Below are positions 21,141 through 32,208 of a stretch of 64,000 nucleotides of DNA, in pieces. The DNA is taken from assembly GCA_029055875.1 (NCBI GenBank), contig JAIDCJ010000021.1, positions 25,245 to 89,244 on the forward strand. Reading direction: 5' to 3'. Both the position numbers and the translations under genes were made by a program. The first letter of the stretch is position 1. Every line of letters begins with the position of its first letter. The notes under the pieces are model-generated. The model was not told the DNA's origin, did not search any database, and worked only from the letters and a program-made list of their open reading frames with translations. The stretch comes from Clostridia bacterium. Its GTDB lineage: Bacteria > Bacillota > Clostridia > Christensenellales > Borkfalkiaceae.

Positions 21141-21559
21141 AACTGCTTATTTTGAACGGAGTTAATTTGAACTTAACGGGAAAGCGCGAAAAGGACGTTT
21201 ACGGCGTGGAAACGCTTGACGATATCAACCGCGAGTTGCAGGCGCACGCCAAGAAAAACGGTTATAGTGTAGACTGCTTTCAGAGCAATTTAGAGGGCGA
21301 GCTTTGCACGCAGATCCAGAACGCAGAGGGCAAGTACGACGGAATCGTTTTGAATGCGGGCGCGTTCACGCATTATTCGCTCGCCATTCGCGATGCGATT
21401 GCGGCGGTCAGCCTGCCCGTTGTGGAAGTGCATATGTCGAACGTTCACGCAAGGGAAGAGTTCCGTGAAAAGTCGGTACTCACGGAAGTTTGCAAGGGCG
21501 AAATTCTCGGCTTCGGCAAGAACAGTTATCTGCTTGCCATGGAGAGCTTCCGCTTATGA
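21137..21559 (+). CDS. aroQ: Type II 3-dehydroquinate dehydratase
   Basis: LNGVNLNLTGKRE, QSNLEGEL, NAGAFTHYS, EVHMSNVHAREEFR. Confidence 0.96.
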   Translation: MKLLILNGVNLNLTGKREKDVYGVETLDDINRELQAHAKKNGYSVDCFQSNLEGELCTQIQNAEGKYDGIVLNAGAFTHYSLAIRDAIAAVSLPVVEVHMSNVHAREEFREKSVLTEVCKGEILGFGKNSYLLAMESFRL

Positions 21560-22062
21560 ACGTCGTACTCTGCGGCATGATGGGCGCGGGGAAGTCGACC
21601 GTCGGATTTCAACTTGCACGGCTTGCAGGCAAAAAATGGGTTGATACCGATTATTTGATTGAAAAGCGGTACGGAAAGATTTCCGATATTTTTGCGTCGC
21701 GCGGCGAGGCGTATTTCCGCGCGCTGGAAACGGATACGGTGCGCTCGCTCTCTCAAAAGGACGGGCTCGTCATTTCTACGGGCGGCGGACTTGTGATGCG
21801 GGAAGAGAACTGCGCGCTTTTGAAAGAGAACGGCAAAATCGTCTTTTTGCGGGCAAAACTTCAAACGCTTCTATCCCGCGTGAAGTTAGACGGCACCCGC
21901 CCGCTCCTCAAAGAGGGCAATGTGGAAGAAAAGCTTACTGCGTTGTTAGAGGAGAGAATGCCCGTATACGAGCGCGTATCCGATTTGATTGTGGATACCG
22001 ACGGAAAGAAGAAATACGAAATCGCGCGGGAGATTTTTGAGAGGTTGGAGGGGGCACTATGA
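21556..22062 (+). CDS. aroK: Shikimate kinase
   Basis: GMMGAGKSTVG P-loop, DTDYLIEK, STGGGLV. Confidence 0.94.
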   Translation: MNVVLCGMMGAGKSTVGFQLARLAGKKWVDTDYLIEKRYGKISDIFASRGEAYFRALETDTVRSLSQKDGLVISTGGGLVMREENCALLKENGKIVFLRAKLQTLLSRVKLDGTRPLLKEGNVEEKLTALLEERMPVYERVSDLIVDTDGKKKYEIAREIFERLEGAL

Positions 22063-22754
22063 AACGCGCACTTGTGAGCGGCGGCACGCGCGGAATCGGG
22101 CTTGCGGTATGTAAGCTCCTTATAAAAGACGGATATGCGGTGACTGCGCTCTATTCTAAGGGCGAGGGCTTGGAAGAGGCGAAAAAGCAGCTTCCCGAAG
22201 TGGAATTTTTGCAAGCTGACGTTTCGGACGAAAACGCGGTAAAAGCCGTGTTCGAGAAAATTCCTCGGCTCGATTTGCTCGTGAACAACGCGGGCGTATC
22301 GCTCTATAAACAGGTGCAGGACACCACGCTTTCCGATTATCGGCGCGTAATGGATATCAATATAGGCGGCGCGTTTTTGTGCGTGAAATACGCCGTGAAA
22401 AAGATGCTTGAAAACGGCGGGGCAATCGTGAACATTTCCTCCGTCTGGGGGCAGGCGGGCGGCAGCTGCGAGAGCGTGTATTCCGCTTCCAAGGGCGCGG
22501 TAGACGGCTTTACCAAAGCGCTTGCAAAGGAGCTTGCGCCGAGCGGCATTACCGTGAACTGCGTATCACCGGGGGTAATCGATACCCGAATGAATGCGCA
22601 TTTGAAGAAAGAGGACAGGGCGGCGCTTTGCGAAGAAATTCCGCTCGGGCGGTTCGGCACGCCGGAAGAGGTCGCCGAGGCGGTTTTGTTCCTTGCCAAA
22701 GCAAAATATATCACGGGGCAGATTCTTGCCGTCAACGGCGGGTTTTACATCTGA
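22059..22754 (+). CDS. SDR-family oxidoreductase (FabG-like)
   Basis: GGTRGIG, NNAG, YSASKGAV catalytic YxxxK, C-terminal ITGQILAVNGG. Confidence 0.9.
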   Translation: MKRALVSGGTRGIGLAVCKLLIKDGYAVTALYSKGEGLEEAKKQLPEVEFLQADVSDENAVKAVFEKIPRLDLLVNNAGVSLYKQVQDTTLSDYRRVMDINIGGAFLCVKYAVKKMLENGGAIVNISSVWGQAGGSCESVYSASKGAVDGFTKALAKELAPSGITVNCVSPGVIDTRMNAHLKKEDRAALCEEIPLGRFGTPEEVAEAVLFLAKAKYITGQILAVNGGFYI

Positions 22755-22785
22755 TAACAAAGTCTTCAAAAGGAGGAATTAAATT

Positions 22786-25071
22786 ATGCTACAAGTAAAA
22801 GATTTACGCAAGGAATACGTAACGGATAAGAGCGTTATAACAAAGGCGCTTGACGGCGTTACGCTGGATTTCCCCGAAACCGGCATGGTTTTTATTCTCG
22901 GCAAATCGGGAAGCGGGAAATCGACCTTGCTCAACCTCTGCGGCGGACTCGATAAGGTAACTTCGGGCGAAATAATTATCAACGGCAAAAGCAGCAAAAA
23001 TTTTACCGGAAAGGATTTCGACAGCTACCGCAATACCTTCGTGGGATTCGTTTTTCAGGAATATAACGTTCTGGAAGACTATACCGTGGCGGAGAACGTG
23101 GCGCTTGCCATGGAGCTGCAAGGCAAGAAGCGCAATCGGGAAGAGATTGCAAGCATTCTCAACGAAGTGGAAATGGCGGAGCTTGCTTCCCGTAAATCGG
23201 GTACTCTCTCGGGCGGGCAAAAGCAAAGGGTTGCCATTGCGCGCGCGATTGTGAAGCAACCGGAAATTATTTTGGCGGACGAGCCCACGGGCGCGTTGGA
23301 TAGTGAAACGGGAACGCAGATTTTCGAGTTGCTTAAAAAGCTCTCTGCAAGCAGGCTCGTTCTCGTCGTTTCGCACGACCGCGATTTTGCAGAGCAGTAT
23401 GCCGACCGCATTATCGAGTTGAAGGACGGCAAGGTAGATTCCGACGTCGTTTGTACGGAAGGCAAGGAAGATAAGAAAGAGGTGTCCCAAGAAACGGGCG
23501 CCGCGATAGAGCCATTAGCCGAGCGTAAAGAAACGGAGTTCATCCGCGCCCGCTTGCCGTTCAAGCACGTGCTGCGCATGGGCTTCAAAAGCTTAAAAGG
23601 AAAGCCTGTACGGTTTGCCTTCTCCATTATCCTATGTATCTTTGCGTTTGTGCTCTTAGGACTTTCTTCCACGCTCATGTTTTATAGCGAAAAAAGCGTG
23701 GTTGTGGAAACCATGAGGCTTAGCCCCGGCAATTACGTTACGGTGGGCAAGGGCTTTGAAACAAGACTGTTTTACCATTATAACGACGGAAGAGTAGAAG
23801 AGAATGGGGATTCGCTTCGGAAGAGCACCGGTTTTACGGTAGAAGAATACGAACAGTTCCAAAGAAAATATCCCGACGCTTTGGCGAAGGTATCTTTTTT
23901 CAATGAACCGTATAATTTTGAATTGAGCAGTGATACGTGGGATTATTACGGAACTATAGATCAATACGTGATTGCAAATCCCTCCTTAAAGGTTTTGGCG
24001 GGCAGGCTTCCCGCTGCATCCGATGAAATTGCGATTCCCGAGTTTTTGTTCAACGCGATGAAGCTGGAACAAACAAAATTTGTATTTGTTACAGAGGAGG
24101 ACGTTGCAGCGGGACAGCTCGTAAACGAGAGCGCACCCAAACATACCGTCTCTACGTATGAAGACGTGTTATATTCCCAAAGCAATCCCGCAACGATTTT
24201 TGTGAACGGAGGAGCGCAAACGTTCAATTTTAAGATTGTAGGGGTTTATCAGAGTGATAAAGAGCCCGCCGCATATAAATCGCTGAAAAGGGCGGTGGAA
24301 AACGGAGAGGATACGGATACGGGTGATTTTCCGGAACAGAGTTCCGCGTGGAGTCGTGTGCGGGATAATGGTTTTTATAGCTATTTTGCTCTATCGACGG
24401 AATTTCTTATGGAATACGGTCATCTGTACGAGCGGAAGCCCGTTGTATTCGAGCCTCATGAATCGGAGCACTCTTGGGAAGAATATCAATCGAACTATAC
24501 GCAAACGCCCGACTCCATTATTGACGGAATCATCTTGAAGCACAGCCACAATCTTTCCAAATTGAACCGGATTGTGGGGCTTGCCTATGAAAAACACGCA
24601 GACGATTCTTATTTTACTGTAAACTCGCCCGTTCTGAGCGAGCTGAATCAGGTGAATAGGCAGGTTGGGTTATTCAGAAACGCTTTCTTATATGCGGGAC
24701 TTGGGCTGACCGTGTTTGCATTCCTGTTGATGTTTAACCTCATTTCCGTATCCGTCATCACGAAAAAGAAGGATATCGGAATTTTACGTGCGCTCGGTGC
24801 GCGCAGCTTAGACGTGTTCTTCGTCTTCTTTGTGGAAGCGCTTATGATTGCGCTCGTCAGCAGTGTGGCGGCGTTTGCTTTTTCGGCGATTATCTGCTAC
24901 GTTTTGGATATTATGATGATAAAAACCATAAAGGCGGCGATATTTGTATTCGGAATTTTCCCGATGCTCTTTATTTTGGGAATTGCCGCGCTTACTTCGT
25001 TTTTAGCAACGCTTATCCCCGTTGCGAATTACACGAAAAAATCTCCCGTGGAAAGTATTCGTATGCCGTAA
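22786..25071 (+). CDS. ABC transporter, fused LolD-like ATPase and FtsX-type permease
   Basis: Walker A GKSGSGKST, LSGGQKQR, ADEPTGALD; C-terminal FtsX TM region with ILRALGARS. Confidence 0.92.
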   Translation: MLQVKDLRKEYVTDKSVITKALDGVTLDFPETGMVFILGKSGSGKSTLLNLCGGLDKVTSGEIIINGKSSKNFTGKDFDSYRNTFVGFVFQEYNVLEDYTVAENVALAMELQGKKRNREEIASILNEVEMAELASRKSGTLSGGQKQRVAIARAIVKQPEIILADEPTGALDSETGTQIFELLKKLSASRLVLVVSHDRDFAEQYADRIIELKDGKVDSDVVCTEGKEDKKEVSQETGAAIEPLAERKETEFIRARLPFKHVLRMGFKSLKGKPVRFAFSIILCIFAFVLLGLSSTLMFYSEKSVVVETMRLSPGNYVTVGKGFETRLFYHYNDGRVEENGDSLRKSTGFTVEEYEQFQRKYPDALAKVSFFNEPYNFELSSDTWDYYGTIDQYVIANPSLKVLAGRLPAASDEIAIPEFLFNAMKLEQTKFVFVTEEDVAAGQLVNESAPKHTVSTYEDVLYSQSNPATIFVNGGAQTFNFKIVGVYQSDKEPAAYKSLKRAVENGEDTDTGDFPEQSSAWSRVRDNGFYSYFALSTEFLMEYGHLYERKPVVFEPHESEHSWEEYQSNYTQTPDSIIDGIILKHSHNLSKLNRIVGLAYEKHADDSYFTVNSPVLSELNQVNRQVGLFRNAFLYAGLGLTVFAFLLMFNLISVSVITKKKDIGILRALGARSLDVFFVFFVEALMIALVSSVAAFAFSAIICYVLDIMMIKTIKAAIFVFGIFPMLFILGIAALTSFLATLIPVANYTKKSPVESIRMP

Positions 25072-25119
25072 TCGAATCGGGAAGCGGTGTGACAATAGAA
25101 AAAATTGAAAATTTATGAA

Positions 25120-25157
25120 AAAAAATCTCCTAAAAAAAAGGAGTTTTTTTCTTTTTT
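25120..25157 (+). terminator. Intrinsic terminator
   Basis: CTCC-TAAAAAAAA-GGAG followed by TTTTTTTCTTTTTT. Confidence 0.6.
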
Positions 25158-25173
25158 GACGAAATAACAAGAG

Positions 25174-26163
25174 ATGAAGGAAATAACCTTTGAAAAAGAG
25201 CGGGCGTTTTTATCGCCCTATGCAAAAAAGTCGTTCGAGAGCGCAGGGCGGGAACGCCCCGAAAAACCCTGCAATATGCGGACGGACTTTCAACGCGATC
25301 GTGACCGCATTATCTACTCGAAATCCTTTCTGCGCCTCAAAAATAAGACGCAGGTCTTTTTCGCGCCCGACGGCGACCACTATATGTCCCGCCTGACGCA
25401 CACCTTGGACGTTTCGCAGATTGCGCGGTCTTTGGCACGCTGCTTACAGTTAAACGAGGACCTGACGGAAGCAATCGCGCTCGGGCACGATTTGGGGCAT
25501 ACGCCCTTCGGGCATATCGGCGAGCGCGTTCTCAATACGCTTTCGCCTACGGGCTTCAAGCACAGCGAGCAGAGTCTGCGCGTGGTGGACGTTTTGGAAA
25601 AGGACGGAAAGGGGCTCAACCTCACCTTCGAGGTGCGCGACGGAATTTTGAACCACACGAAGCGGGGAACCCCCGCAACCTTAGAGGGCGCGGCCGTATC
25701 GCTTGCCGACCGCATTGCGTATATCAATCACGATATCGAGGACGCGATTCGCGCGGGCTATCTCACGGAAGAAGAGCTCCCCAAGGATGCGGTGCGCATT
25801 TTCGGCGGGCATACCTCGGAGCGCATCAACTCGGCAATCGTCGATATTTACGAGGAATCGAAGGGGCAAAATTACGTTCGCATGTCCGAGAAAACGGGCA
25901 AGGCACTCGAAGAGCTTCGTTCCTTTATGTTCGAGCACGTTTACGAACGCGCGAATAAGCTCATACAAGAGAGTGCGGAGCGTATGCTCACCAATCTCTA
26001 TACATACTTTTTAGGCCGCCCCGAAGAGCTTCCCGAGCTCTACCGCCGTACGGCCGGGACGGACGTGCCCCGCGCGGTGTGCGATTATCTCTCTTCCATG
26101 ACGGATAAGTACGCCATCGGGGTATTCAACCGTCTGTTCGTGCCGAGGGAGGGAAGCGTATGA
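25174..26163 (+). CDS. dgt: dGTP triphosphohydrolase / HD-domain protein
   Basis: RLTHTLDVSQIARSLA, ALGHDLGHTPFGHIGE, HTKRGTPATLE. Confidence 0.93.
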   Translation: MKEITFEKERAFLSPYAKKSFESAGRERPEKPCNMRTDFQRDRDRIIYSKSFLRLKNKTQVFFAPDGDHYMSRLTHTLDVSQIARSLARCLQLNEDLTEAIALGHDLGHTPFGHIGERVLNTLSPTGFKHSEQSLRVVDVLEKDGKGLNLTFEVRDGILNHTKRGTPATLEGAAVSLADRIAYINHDIEDAIRAGYLTEEELPKDAVRIFGGHTSERINSAIVDIYEESKGQNYVRMSEKTGKALEELRSFMFEHVYERANKLIQESAERMLTNLYTYFLGRPEELPELYRRTAGTDVPRAVCDYLSSMTDKYAIGVFNRLFVPREGSV

Positions 26164-27956
26164 GAAGCAACAATTCCGAATACGCCGAATTCCTGCGGGT
26201 ACTCAAAGAGAAAAACGATTTGGTGGACGTTATCGGCTCCTATCTCAAATTAGAACGCAGGGGCTACGACTACTGGGCGTGCTGTCCGTTCCACCACGAA
26301 AAGACGCCGTCCTTCCACATTAACGCGGCGGACAAGTACTACCACTGCTTCGGCTGCGGTGAATCGGGCGATATTATCAGCTTCGTAAAGGGGTATGAAA
26401 ACGTCGATTACGCGCAGGCAGTTCAAATTTTAGCGGCGCGGGTGGGGCTGGAAGTGCCCGCGTTTGACGATAGAAGCGCGGAAGAGAACGCCGAGAAAAA
26501 ACGCAAGCGGGACAGGCTCCTTGCCCTTTGCAAGGACACCGCGCGGTTTTACCTGAATAACCTCTATTCGGGGCGGGCGGAGAAGCACCTTGCCTACCTT
26601 GCAAAGCGCGGCGTTTCGCCCTCGACTATGAAAAAATTCGGAATCGGCGCGTCGCTCGATTTTGACGCGTTGCCCTCGCACCTGCTTGCGCAGGGCTACA
26701 CGGCGGAGGAATGCATTGAAAGCGGCGTATGCGCGAAGACGGAAAAGGGCAGGCTCTTTGATTCGCTCGGCGGCAGGCTGATTATTCCGATTATCAACCA
26801 CATGGACGAAGTGATTGCATTCGGCGGGCGGCTCCTTGAAAAGTCCGACCGTGCCAAATACAAAAACACGCGCGAAACCGTGCTGTTTAATAAGAGTAAA
26901 AATTTATACAATATCAACCTCGTGAAAAAGGAAAAGCGCGCGGGCGGGCTGTCGTCCGTGATTATGGTGGAGGGGTATATGGACGCCATTTCCCTCTACG
27001 AGGCGGGCTTCCATAACGTGGTAGCGAGTATGGGCACTTCGCTCACGAAGGAACAGGCGCGGCTTTGCAAGCGGTATTCCGAGAACGTGTTTATCAGCTA
27101 CGACGGCGATTTTGCGGGACAGAAGGCGAATCTCAGAGGACTGGATATTTTCAAGCAAGAGGGTATCAAGGTGCGCGTCGTGCCCATGCCCGAGGGGTTG
27201 GACCCCGACGACGTGATTCAAAAGCGCGGCGCGGAGGGGTATCGGAAATGCCTCGATAACGCCATGCCGCTCATTGACTACCGCATTTTTGCGGCGCAGA
27301 GGAAGTACGACTTAAACCGTACGGACGAGAAGCGCGACTTCGTGCGCGAAGCACTCGGCATTGTGCGCGAGGCGGAGAGCGCAACCGAGCGCGAGGAGCT
27401 TCTGAAAAAGATTTCTTCCGTTTCGGGCGTGACGCTTTCCGCGCTCATGCGCGATTTAGAGGCTCTGCCCGCGTTGCCCGCGGCGCAGGAGCCCAAATCC
27501 GTAGCGGTAAAGGAAGACAGCGCGGACGGTATTAAAAAGGCGGCGCGGTTCGTGCTTGCGGCGTGCCTGCTCTCCAAGCCCTACGCCATGGAGCAGGATT
27601 TAAGCGAAATCGAATTTACGGAAGAGGAGCACCGCGTGATCGCGCAGTATATTGCCGAGGGGCGGGAGACTGGCACCCTTCGCCCGAGCGGAATATTCGA
27701 TTTGCTCGGTTCGGATTCGGCGGAGCTGTGCGAGGTGCTGAACCTCGATTACGGCGACAATCTCGACAGCGAGGCGGGCAAAAAATATTTTCTTGACAGT
27801 ATTGCTACCTTGCAGCGCAGGACGCTTGCAGAAAAGAAAGCCTTGGAGACGGAGAAGTTGGCAGCTGCTTCGCCCGAGGAAAAGCGGGAGATACTTGCCC
27901 GCATTGACGAGTACACCAAAAAGATGAAAAACATTCGCATCGGAGGAAAAATATGA
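26160..27956 (+). CDS. dnaG: DNA primase
   Basis: Zinc finger [15 protein letters not shown]...[10 protein letters not shown]; Toprim [18 protein letters not shown]. Confidence 0.97.
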   Translation: MRSNNSEYAEFLRVLKEKNDLVDVIGSYLKLERRGYDYWACCPFHHEKTPSFHINAADKYYHCFGCGESGDIISFVKGYENVDYAQAVQILAARVGLEVPAFDDRSAEENAEKKRKRDRLLALCKDTARFYLNNLYSGRAEKHLAYLAKRGVSPSTMKKFGIGASLDFDALPSHLLAQGYTAEECIESGVCAKTEKGRLFDSLGGRLIIPIINHMDEVIAFGGRLLEKSDRAKYKNTRETVLFNKSKNLYNINLVKKEKRAGGLSSVIMVEGYMDAISLYEAGFHNVVASMGTSLTKEQARLCKRYSENVFISYDGDFAGQKANLRGLDIFKQEGIKVRVVPMPEGLDPDDVIQKRGAEGYRKCLDNAMPLIDYRIFAAQRKYDLNRTDEKRDFVREALGIVREAESATEREELLKKISSVSGVTLSALMRDLEALPALPAAQEPKSVAVKEDSADGIKKAARFVLAACLLSKPYAMEQDLSEIEFTEEEHRVIAQYIAEGRETGTLRPSGIFDLLGSDSAELCEVLNLDYGDNLDSEAGKKYFLDSIATLQRRTLAEKKALETEKLAAASPEEKREILARIDEYTKKMKNIRIGGKI

Positions 27957-29008
27957 ACGTAACGGAACAACAGCTCGGTGAGATTATCGGCAGTATTGCA
28001 GACGCATACAAGATGAAGGGAAGCATTTCCACGAACGCGCTCTGCGACGCCTTGGAGCGCTTTGAACTCAATCCCGCGCAGATCGAGCTCGTTTATAAAT
28101 CACTGCCCGAAATGGGAATCGAAATCGTGGACGAGGACGTGCGCGATAAAGAGCTGTTCGAGCAGGCGCTTTCGGACGTCGGGTTAGACGATCCCGTTAA
28201 AATGTACTTAAAGGATATCGGCAGAGTGCCGCTCCTTTCGGGCGAAGAGGAAATAGAGCTCGCGCGCAGAATGCAGGAGGGCGACGAGGCCGCGAAACAG
28301 CGACTTTCCGAGGCGAACCTCAGACTCGTCGTTTCCATTGCAAAACGCTACGTCGGGCGCGGAATGCTCTTCCTCGATTTAATTCAGGAGGGCAACCTGG
28401 GGCTCATGAAGGCGGTTGAAAAGTTCGACTACCAGAAAGGGTTCAAGTTCTCCACCTATGCAACCTGGTGGATCCGTCAGTCCATTACCCGCGCCATTGC
28501 CGATCAGGCGCGCACCATTCGTATTCCCGTACACATGGTGGAAACCATCAATAAACTCACGCGTCATTCGCGTATGCTCACGCAGGAGCTGGGTAGAGAG
28601 CCCACGCCCGAGGAGATTGCGGAGTCTATGGGAGTGGACGTTGCAAAGGTACGCGAAATCCGCAAGATTGCGCAGGATCCCGTATCCCTCGAAACGCCTA
28701 TCGGCGAGGAAGAAGATTCGCATCTCGGCGACTTCATTGAGGACGACAAGACGCAGACCCCCGGCGATTCGGTGGTGTTCATTATGCTCAAAGAACAGCT
28801 TCTCGGCGTTTTGGATACGCTCACCCCGCGCGAGGAAAAAGTGCTTCGGCTCCGCTACGGCATTGACGACGGCAAGCCCCGCACCCTCGAGGAAGTGGGC
28901 AGAGAGTTCAACGTCACCCGTGAGCGCATTCGCCAGATCGAGGCAAAGGCTTTGAGAAAGCTGCGCCACCCCAGCCGCAGTAAGAAGCTCAAAGATTTCT
29001 TAGATTAA
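27953..29008 (+). CDS. rpoD: RNA polymerase primary sigma factor SigA/RpoD
   Basis: Region 2 [36 protein letters not shown]; region 4.2 [23 protein letters not shown]. Confidence 0.98.
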   Translation: MNVTEQQLGEIIGSIADAYKMKGSISTNALCDALERFELNPAQIELVYKSLPEMGIEIVDEDVRDKELFEQALSDVGLDDPVKMYLKDIGRVPLLSGEEEIELARRMQEGDEAAKQRLSEANLRLVVSIAKRYVGRGMLFLDLIQEGNLGLMKAVEKFDYQKGFKFSTYATWWIRQSITRAIADQARTIRIPVHMVETINKLTRHSRMLTQELGREPTPEEIAESMGVDVAKVREIRKIAQDPVSLETPIGEEEDSHLGDFIEDDKTQTPGDSVVFIMLKEQLLGVLDTLTPREEKVLRLRYGIDDGKPRTLEEVGREFNVTRERIRQIEAKALRKLRHPSRSKKLKDFLD

Positions 29009-29667
29009 TGACGAAAAGAATTTTGAAGCTTTGTTCGCATTTGCACAAGGCAAAGGTCTTTGCGGATATCGGGTGCGACCACGGCTACTGTACGCAGTAC
29101 GCACTGCAAAACGGACTTTGCGGGCGGGCGTATATTTCGGATATCAGCGCGGGCAGTCTGGAAAAGGCAAAGACACTGCTCAAAGAGTATATCGAAAAAG
29201 GGAGCTGTATTCCCGTGTGTGCGGACGGACTGGACGGCATCAAAGAGCCGTGCGATTTGGTGTTGATTGCGGGCATGGGCGGCGAGGAAATCGTGCGTAT
29301 TTTAAGCCGCGTGCCGCTTCCCAAATCGTTTGTGTTACAGCCCATGAAAAATTCCGAAAAGGTGCGGGAGTATCTTCTCTCGCGCGGGGCGAAGGTTACG
29401 GCGGACTATACCTTCCGCGACGGCAAGTATTACGACGTAATTACGGGCAATGCCGCGGGCGGGGACGGCTATACCGAATATGAAATTATGTTCGGGCGGG
29501 ATAATTTGAAAAACCCGTCGGAGGACTTCTTAAATAAAATGCGCGAAGAGCACGCGAAAATGCGCCGTCGGCTTACGGCGAAAATGAACGGCGCGTCCCG
29601 CGCGGAGCTTTTGGAAAGGCTTAGATATTACGAGGAGGTAATAAACGTTTTTGAGTACGATATATGA
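29008..29667 (+). CDS. trmK: tRNA (adenine(22)-N(1))-methyltransferase TrmK
   Basis: VFADIGCDHGYCTQYAL SAM motif, IAGMGGEEIVRIL; position after rpoD. Confidence 0.92.
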   Translation: MTKRILKLCSHLHKAKVFADIGCDHGYCTQYALQNGLCGRAYISDISAGSLEKAKTLLKEYIEKGSCIPVCADGLDGIKEPCDLVLIAGMGGEEIVRILSRVPLPKSFVLQPMKNSEKVREYLLSRGAKVTADYTFRDGKYYDVITGNAAGGDGYTEYEIMFGRDNLKNPSEDFLNKMREEHAKMRRRLTAKMNGASRAELLERLRYYEEVINVFEYDI

Positions 29668-30430
29668 GTTTGCAGATTCGCTTGCGCCCTTTGCGCTATC
29701 GAAGGAGTACTGCGAAAAGTACGGCTGCCGCGATAACAGCGGCGTACAGATAGACTGCGCTAATGAAACCAAAGGCGTTTTGTTTGCGCTCGATTTGAGC
29801 TTAGATGCGATTGCGCGGGCAAAGAAAATAGGCGCGAACTGCATCATCACGCACCACCCCGCCATTTTCAATCCGCTGTATTCCTTAGAAGAGGCGGGAT
29901 CTAGCAAGGAAGTGCTTGCCGCGGCGCAGGCGGGAATCAGCGTTTTGTCTTCGCATTTGAATTTAGATACCGCCAAGGGCGGAATAGACGACTGCCTCAT
30001 GAAGGGGCTCGGCGGCAAAAAAGCCGACTGCGTCATGCACACGCTCACGGGCGGGAGCTACGGCAAGGTGTTTTCCGTTACGAAGTGCGAATTTGAAAAA
30101 TTCTTGGAGCACGTTTCCAAAGAGTTTCATACAACGAAAATCGTTTCCTACGGAAGCGGAACGGTAAAAAAAGTGGCAAGCTTTTGCGGTGCGGGCATGA
30201 ACGAAGAGTCGGTTGCGTTTGCGATTGAAAGCGGCGCAGATACCTTCGTTTCGTCGGACGGAAAGCACCACCTTATTAAGGAGCTTGTGGAGCGGGGCGT
30301 GAAAGTGGTTCTTCTCACGCATTACGCCGCAGAGCAATACGGGTTTGCCCGTTACTATGAAAAATTCGAGAAATTATTGAAGGAGCAGGGTGTCCGCGCA
30401 GAGCTGTATACGGACGAATGGTTCCTGTAA
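29651..30430 (+). CDS. Nif3-like dinuclear metal centre hexameric protein (TTG start)
   Basis: NSGVQIDC, IITHHPAIF, DAYFVSSDGKHH-like metal motifs; synteny with trmK. Confidence 0.9.
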   Translation: MSTIYEFADSLAPFALSKEYCEKYGCRDNSGVQIDCANETKGVLFALDLSLDAIARAKKIGANCIITHHPAIFNPLYSLEEAGSSKEVLAAAQAGISVLSSHLNLDTAKGGIDDCLMKGLGGKKADCVMHTLTGGSYGKVFSVTKCEFEKFLEHVSKEFHTTKIVSYGSGTVKKVASFCGAGMNEESVAFAIESGADTFVSSDGKHHLIKELVERGVKVVLLTHYAAEQYGFARYYEKFEKLLKEQGVRAELYTDEWFL

Positions 30431-30441
30431 GGAGAAATATT

Positions 30442-31143
30442 ATGTCAGCATTAAACGAACTTTTAGAGTATCAGAAGGTAGACGGCGAGCTTAGAAAAAT
30501 CGAGCAAGACCTCGCAGCAAGCGAAGAACGCAAGAAATACGTGCAAGCCAAAAAATTTATGGAGGGCGCACGCGAAAAGCTCGAAGCGCAGGACAAGCGC
30601 GCCGTAGAGTTGAAGGCGGCACGCGACCGTCTTATCGAGCGTTGCGAAGAGACTGCGAAAGCGATTGACGAGTATTCCGACCTCGACGAAATGTTAGCGG
30701 GCGGCGGCGATATTTCTTTCTATAAAAAGAACGCGCAGGCACTTTCGGAACGGCTCCGCGCTTTGAAGAACGAGTTGAATACTCTGCTTGCCGATATTAC
30801 CGCGGCTTCGGAGGAGTATAAGAAGTTCAACGAGCAGGGTAAATCCATGCAGAAGCAGTTCAAGGAATACAGCGAAAAATACAAGGAAGTGAAAAGCGCG
30901 CGCGCAGACGAGGCGGCAGGTATCACGAAGCAGCTTGAAAAGCTCTCGAAAAAAATTCCCGCCGATATCATGGAGAAATACAATCAAAAACGCAAGGAGC
31001 GTATTTTCCCCATTCTCGTGCCGCTTACCTCGGGCAGATGCGTTTGCGGTATGGACTTATCGCTTGCCCAGCAGGGAAAACTCGCAGGCGGAAACGTGAT
31101 CGAATGCGAGCACTGCCGTAGATTTATTTACAAAGCGGACTAA
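30442..31143 (+). CDS. Coiled-coil C4-type zinc-ribbon protein
   Basis: Helical N-terminus; C-terminal CVCGMDL...CEHCRR. Confidence 0.85.
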   Translation: MSALNELLEYQKVDGELRKIEQDLAASEERKKYVQAKKFMEGAREKLEAQDKRAVELKAARDRLIERCEETAKAIDEYSDLDEMLAGGGDISFYKKNAQALSERLRALKNELNTLLADITAASEEYKKFNEQGKSMQKQFKEYSEKYKEVKSARADEAAGITKQLEKLSKKIPADIMEKYNQKRKERIFPILVPLTSGRCVCGMDLSLAQQGKLAGGNVIECEHCRRFIYKAD

Positions 31144-31164
31144 GCGCATAGGGCAAAAAAAGGC

Positions 31165-31196
31165 ACGTTTGCATAAAATGAAAGTATGCAAAACGT
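31165..31196 (+). promoter_or_regulatory. Hairpin enclosing the alr-like start codon
   Basis: ACGTTTGCATA-AAATGAAAG-TATGCAAAACGT: 11 bp with a one-nt bulge; ATG at 31186 lies in the 3' arm. Confidence 0.5.
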
Positions 31197-32199
31197 ACTT
31201 ACCGTTATATCGTTAAAGAATATCAAATCAAACGCATTAGTTTTCAAACGCCTTTCAAAAAAGCCCTTAATTGCCGTTGTAAAGGACGACGCATACGGGC
31301 ACGGTGCGGAGGAGGTCGCCCGCGCCATAGAGGATACCGTGGACGGATTTGCCGTTGCCACGGTGGACGAGGGGGCAACGCTTAAGATAGCTGGAATTCA
31401 AAAGGATATTCTCGTGCTGACTCCGCCTCTTTCGGAAGAGGAAGTCGTGCGAATCTATTGCTTAGGGCTCGTAGCAACCGTTTCTTCCACGGCGGCATTG
31501 AAGCTGATATTAAGAGCGCAGGAAAAGTTCGGCTTTTCTTTGCGGGCGCATATTGCGGTGAACACGGGCATGAACCGCTACGGGTTCCGTCCAGAACGGG
31601 CCAAAGGTGCGTGCCGTGCGGCCGCCGTTGGCGGCGTATCGGTGGAAGGCGTTTATTCGCATTACTACGCGCCCGAGAACGAACGCATTCGGCGCATGCA
31701 GGCAGGAGCGTTTGAAGAGGCGTGCAAGGCGGTGCGGGAGTACTTCCCGAATGCAATGCGCCACGTTGCGGCGACGGGCGGAACGCTCGCGGGCGGGGAG
31801 CTTTACGACGCGGTGCGCATTGGAATCGGGCTGTACGGCTATTTGCCGGGCGGGTGCGAGAGCTTTGAAATTCAGTTGAAGCCCGCCATGAAAATTTACG
31901 CGACCGTTGCGCAGGGCGGCAAGTTCACGGGCGGCGGCGCGGGGTATAATATCGTAAAAAAAGACTACGAAAAGGTACATACGCTCCGACTCGGCTACGG
32001 CGACGGATTCCACCGCAGCGGCGGTATCGGAATCGGGAAGCTGTGCATGGACGCGGCTATCCGCGAGGGACGGGGCGATTTCGGAATGAGAAGAATTGCC
32101 GTGAAGGATATTTCGGCGTATGCCAAAAGCATCGGCACGACGGAGTACGAGGTGCTGGTCGGCGCAGGAAAAAAGTCGGTAAAAAAATACGTGGAATAA
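31186..32199 (+). CDS. Divergent alanine racemase-family protein
   Basis: PLP-lysine motif AVVKDDAYGHG, NTGMNRYGF, GIGLYGY, LGYGDGF, LCMDAAI; shorter than typical Alr. Confidence 0.82.
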   Translation: MQNVLTVISLKNIKSNALVFKRLSKKPLIAVVKDDAYGHGAEEVARAIEDTVDGFAVATVDEGATLKIAGIQKDILVLTPPLSEEEVVRIYCLGLVATVSSTAALKLILRAQEKFGFSLRAHIAVNTGMNRYGFRPERAKGACRAAAVGGVSVEGVYSHYYAPENERIRRMQAGAFEEACKAVREYFPNAMRHVAATGGTLAGGELYDAVRIGIGLYGYLPGGCESFEIQLKPAMKIYATVAQGGKFTGGGAGYNIVKKDYEKVHTLRLGYGDGFHRSGGIGIGKLCMDAAIREGRGDFGMRRIAVKDISAYAKSIGTTEYEVLVGAGKKSVKKYVE

Positions 32200-32208
32200 A
32201 AGCAAGCT

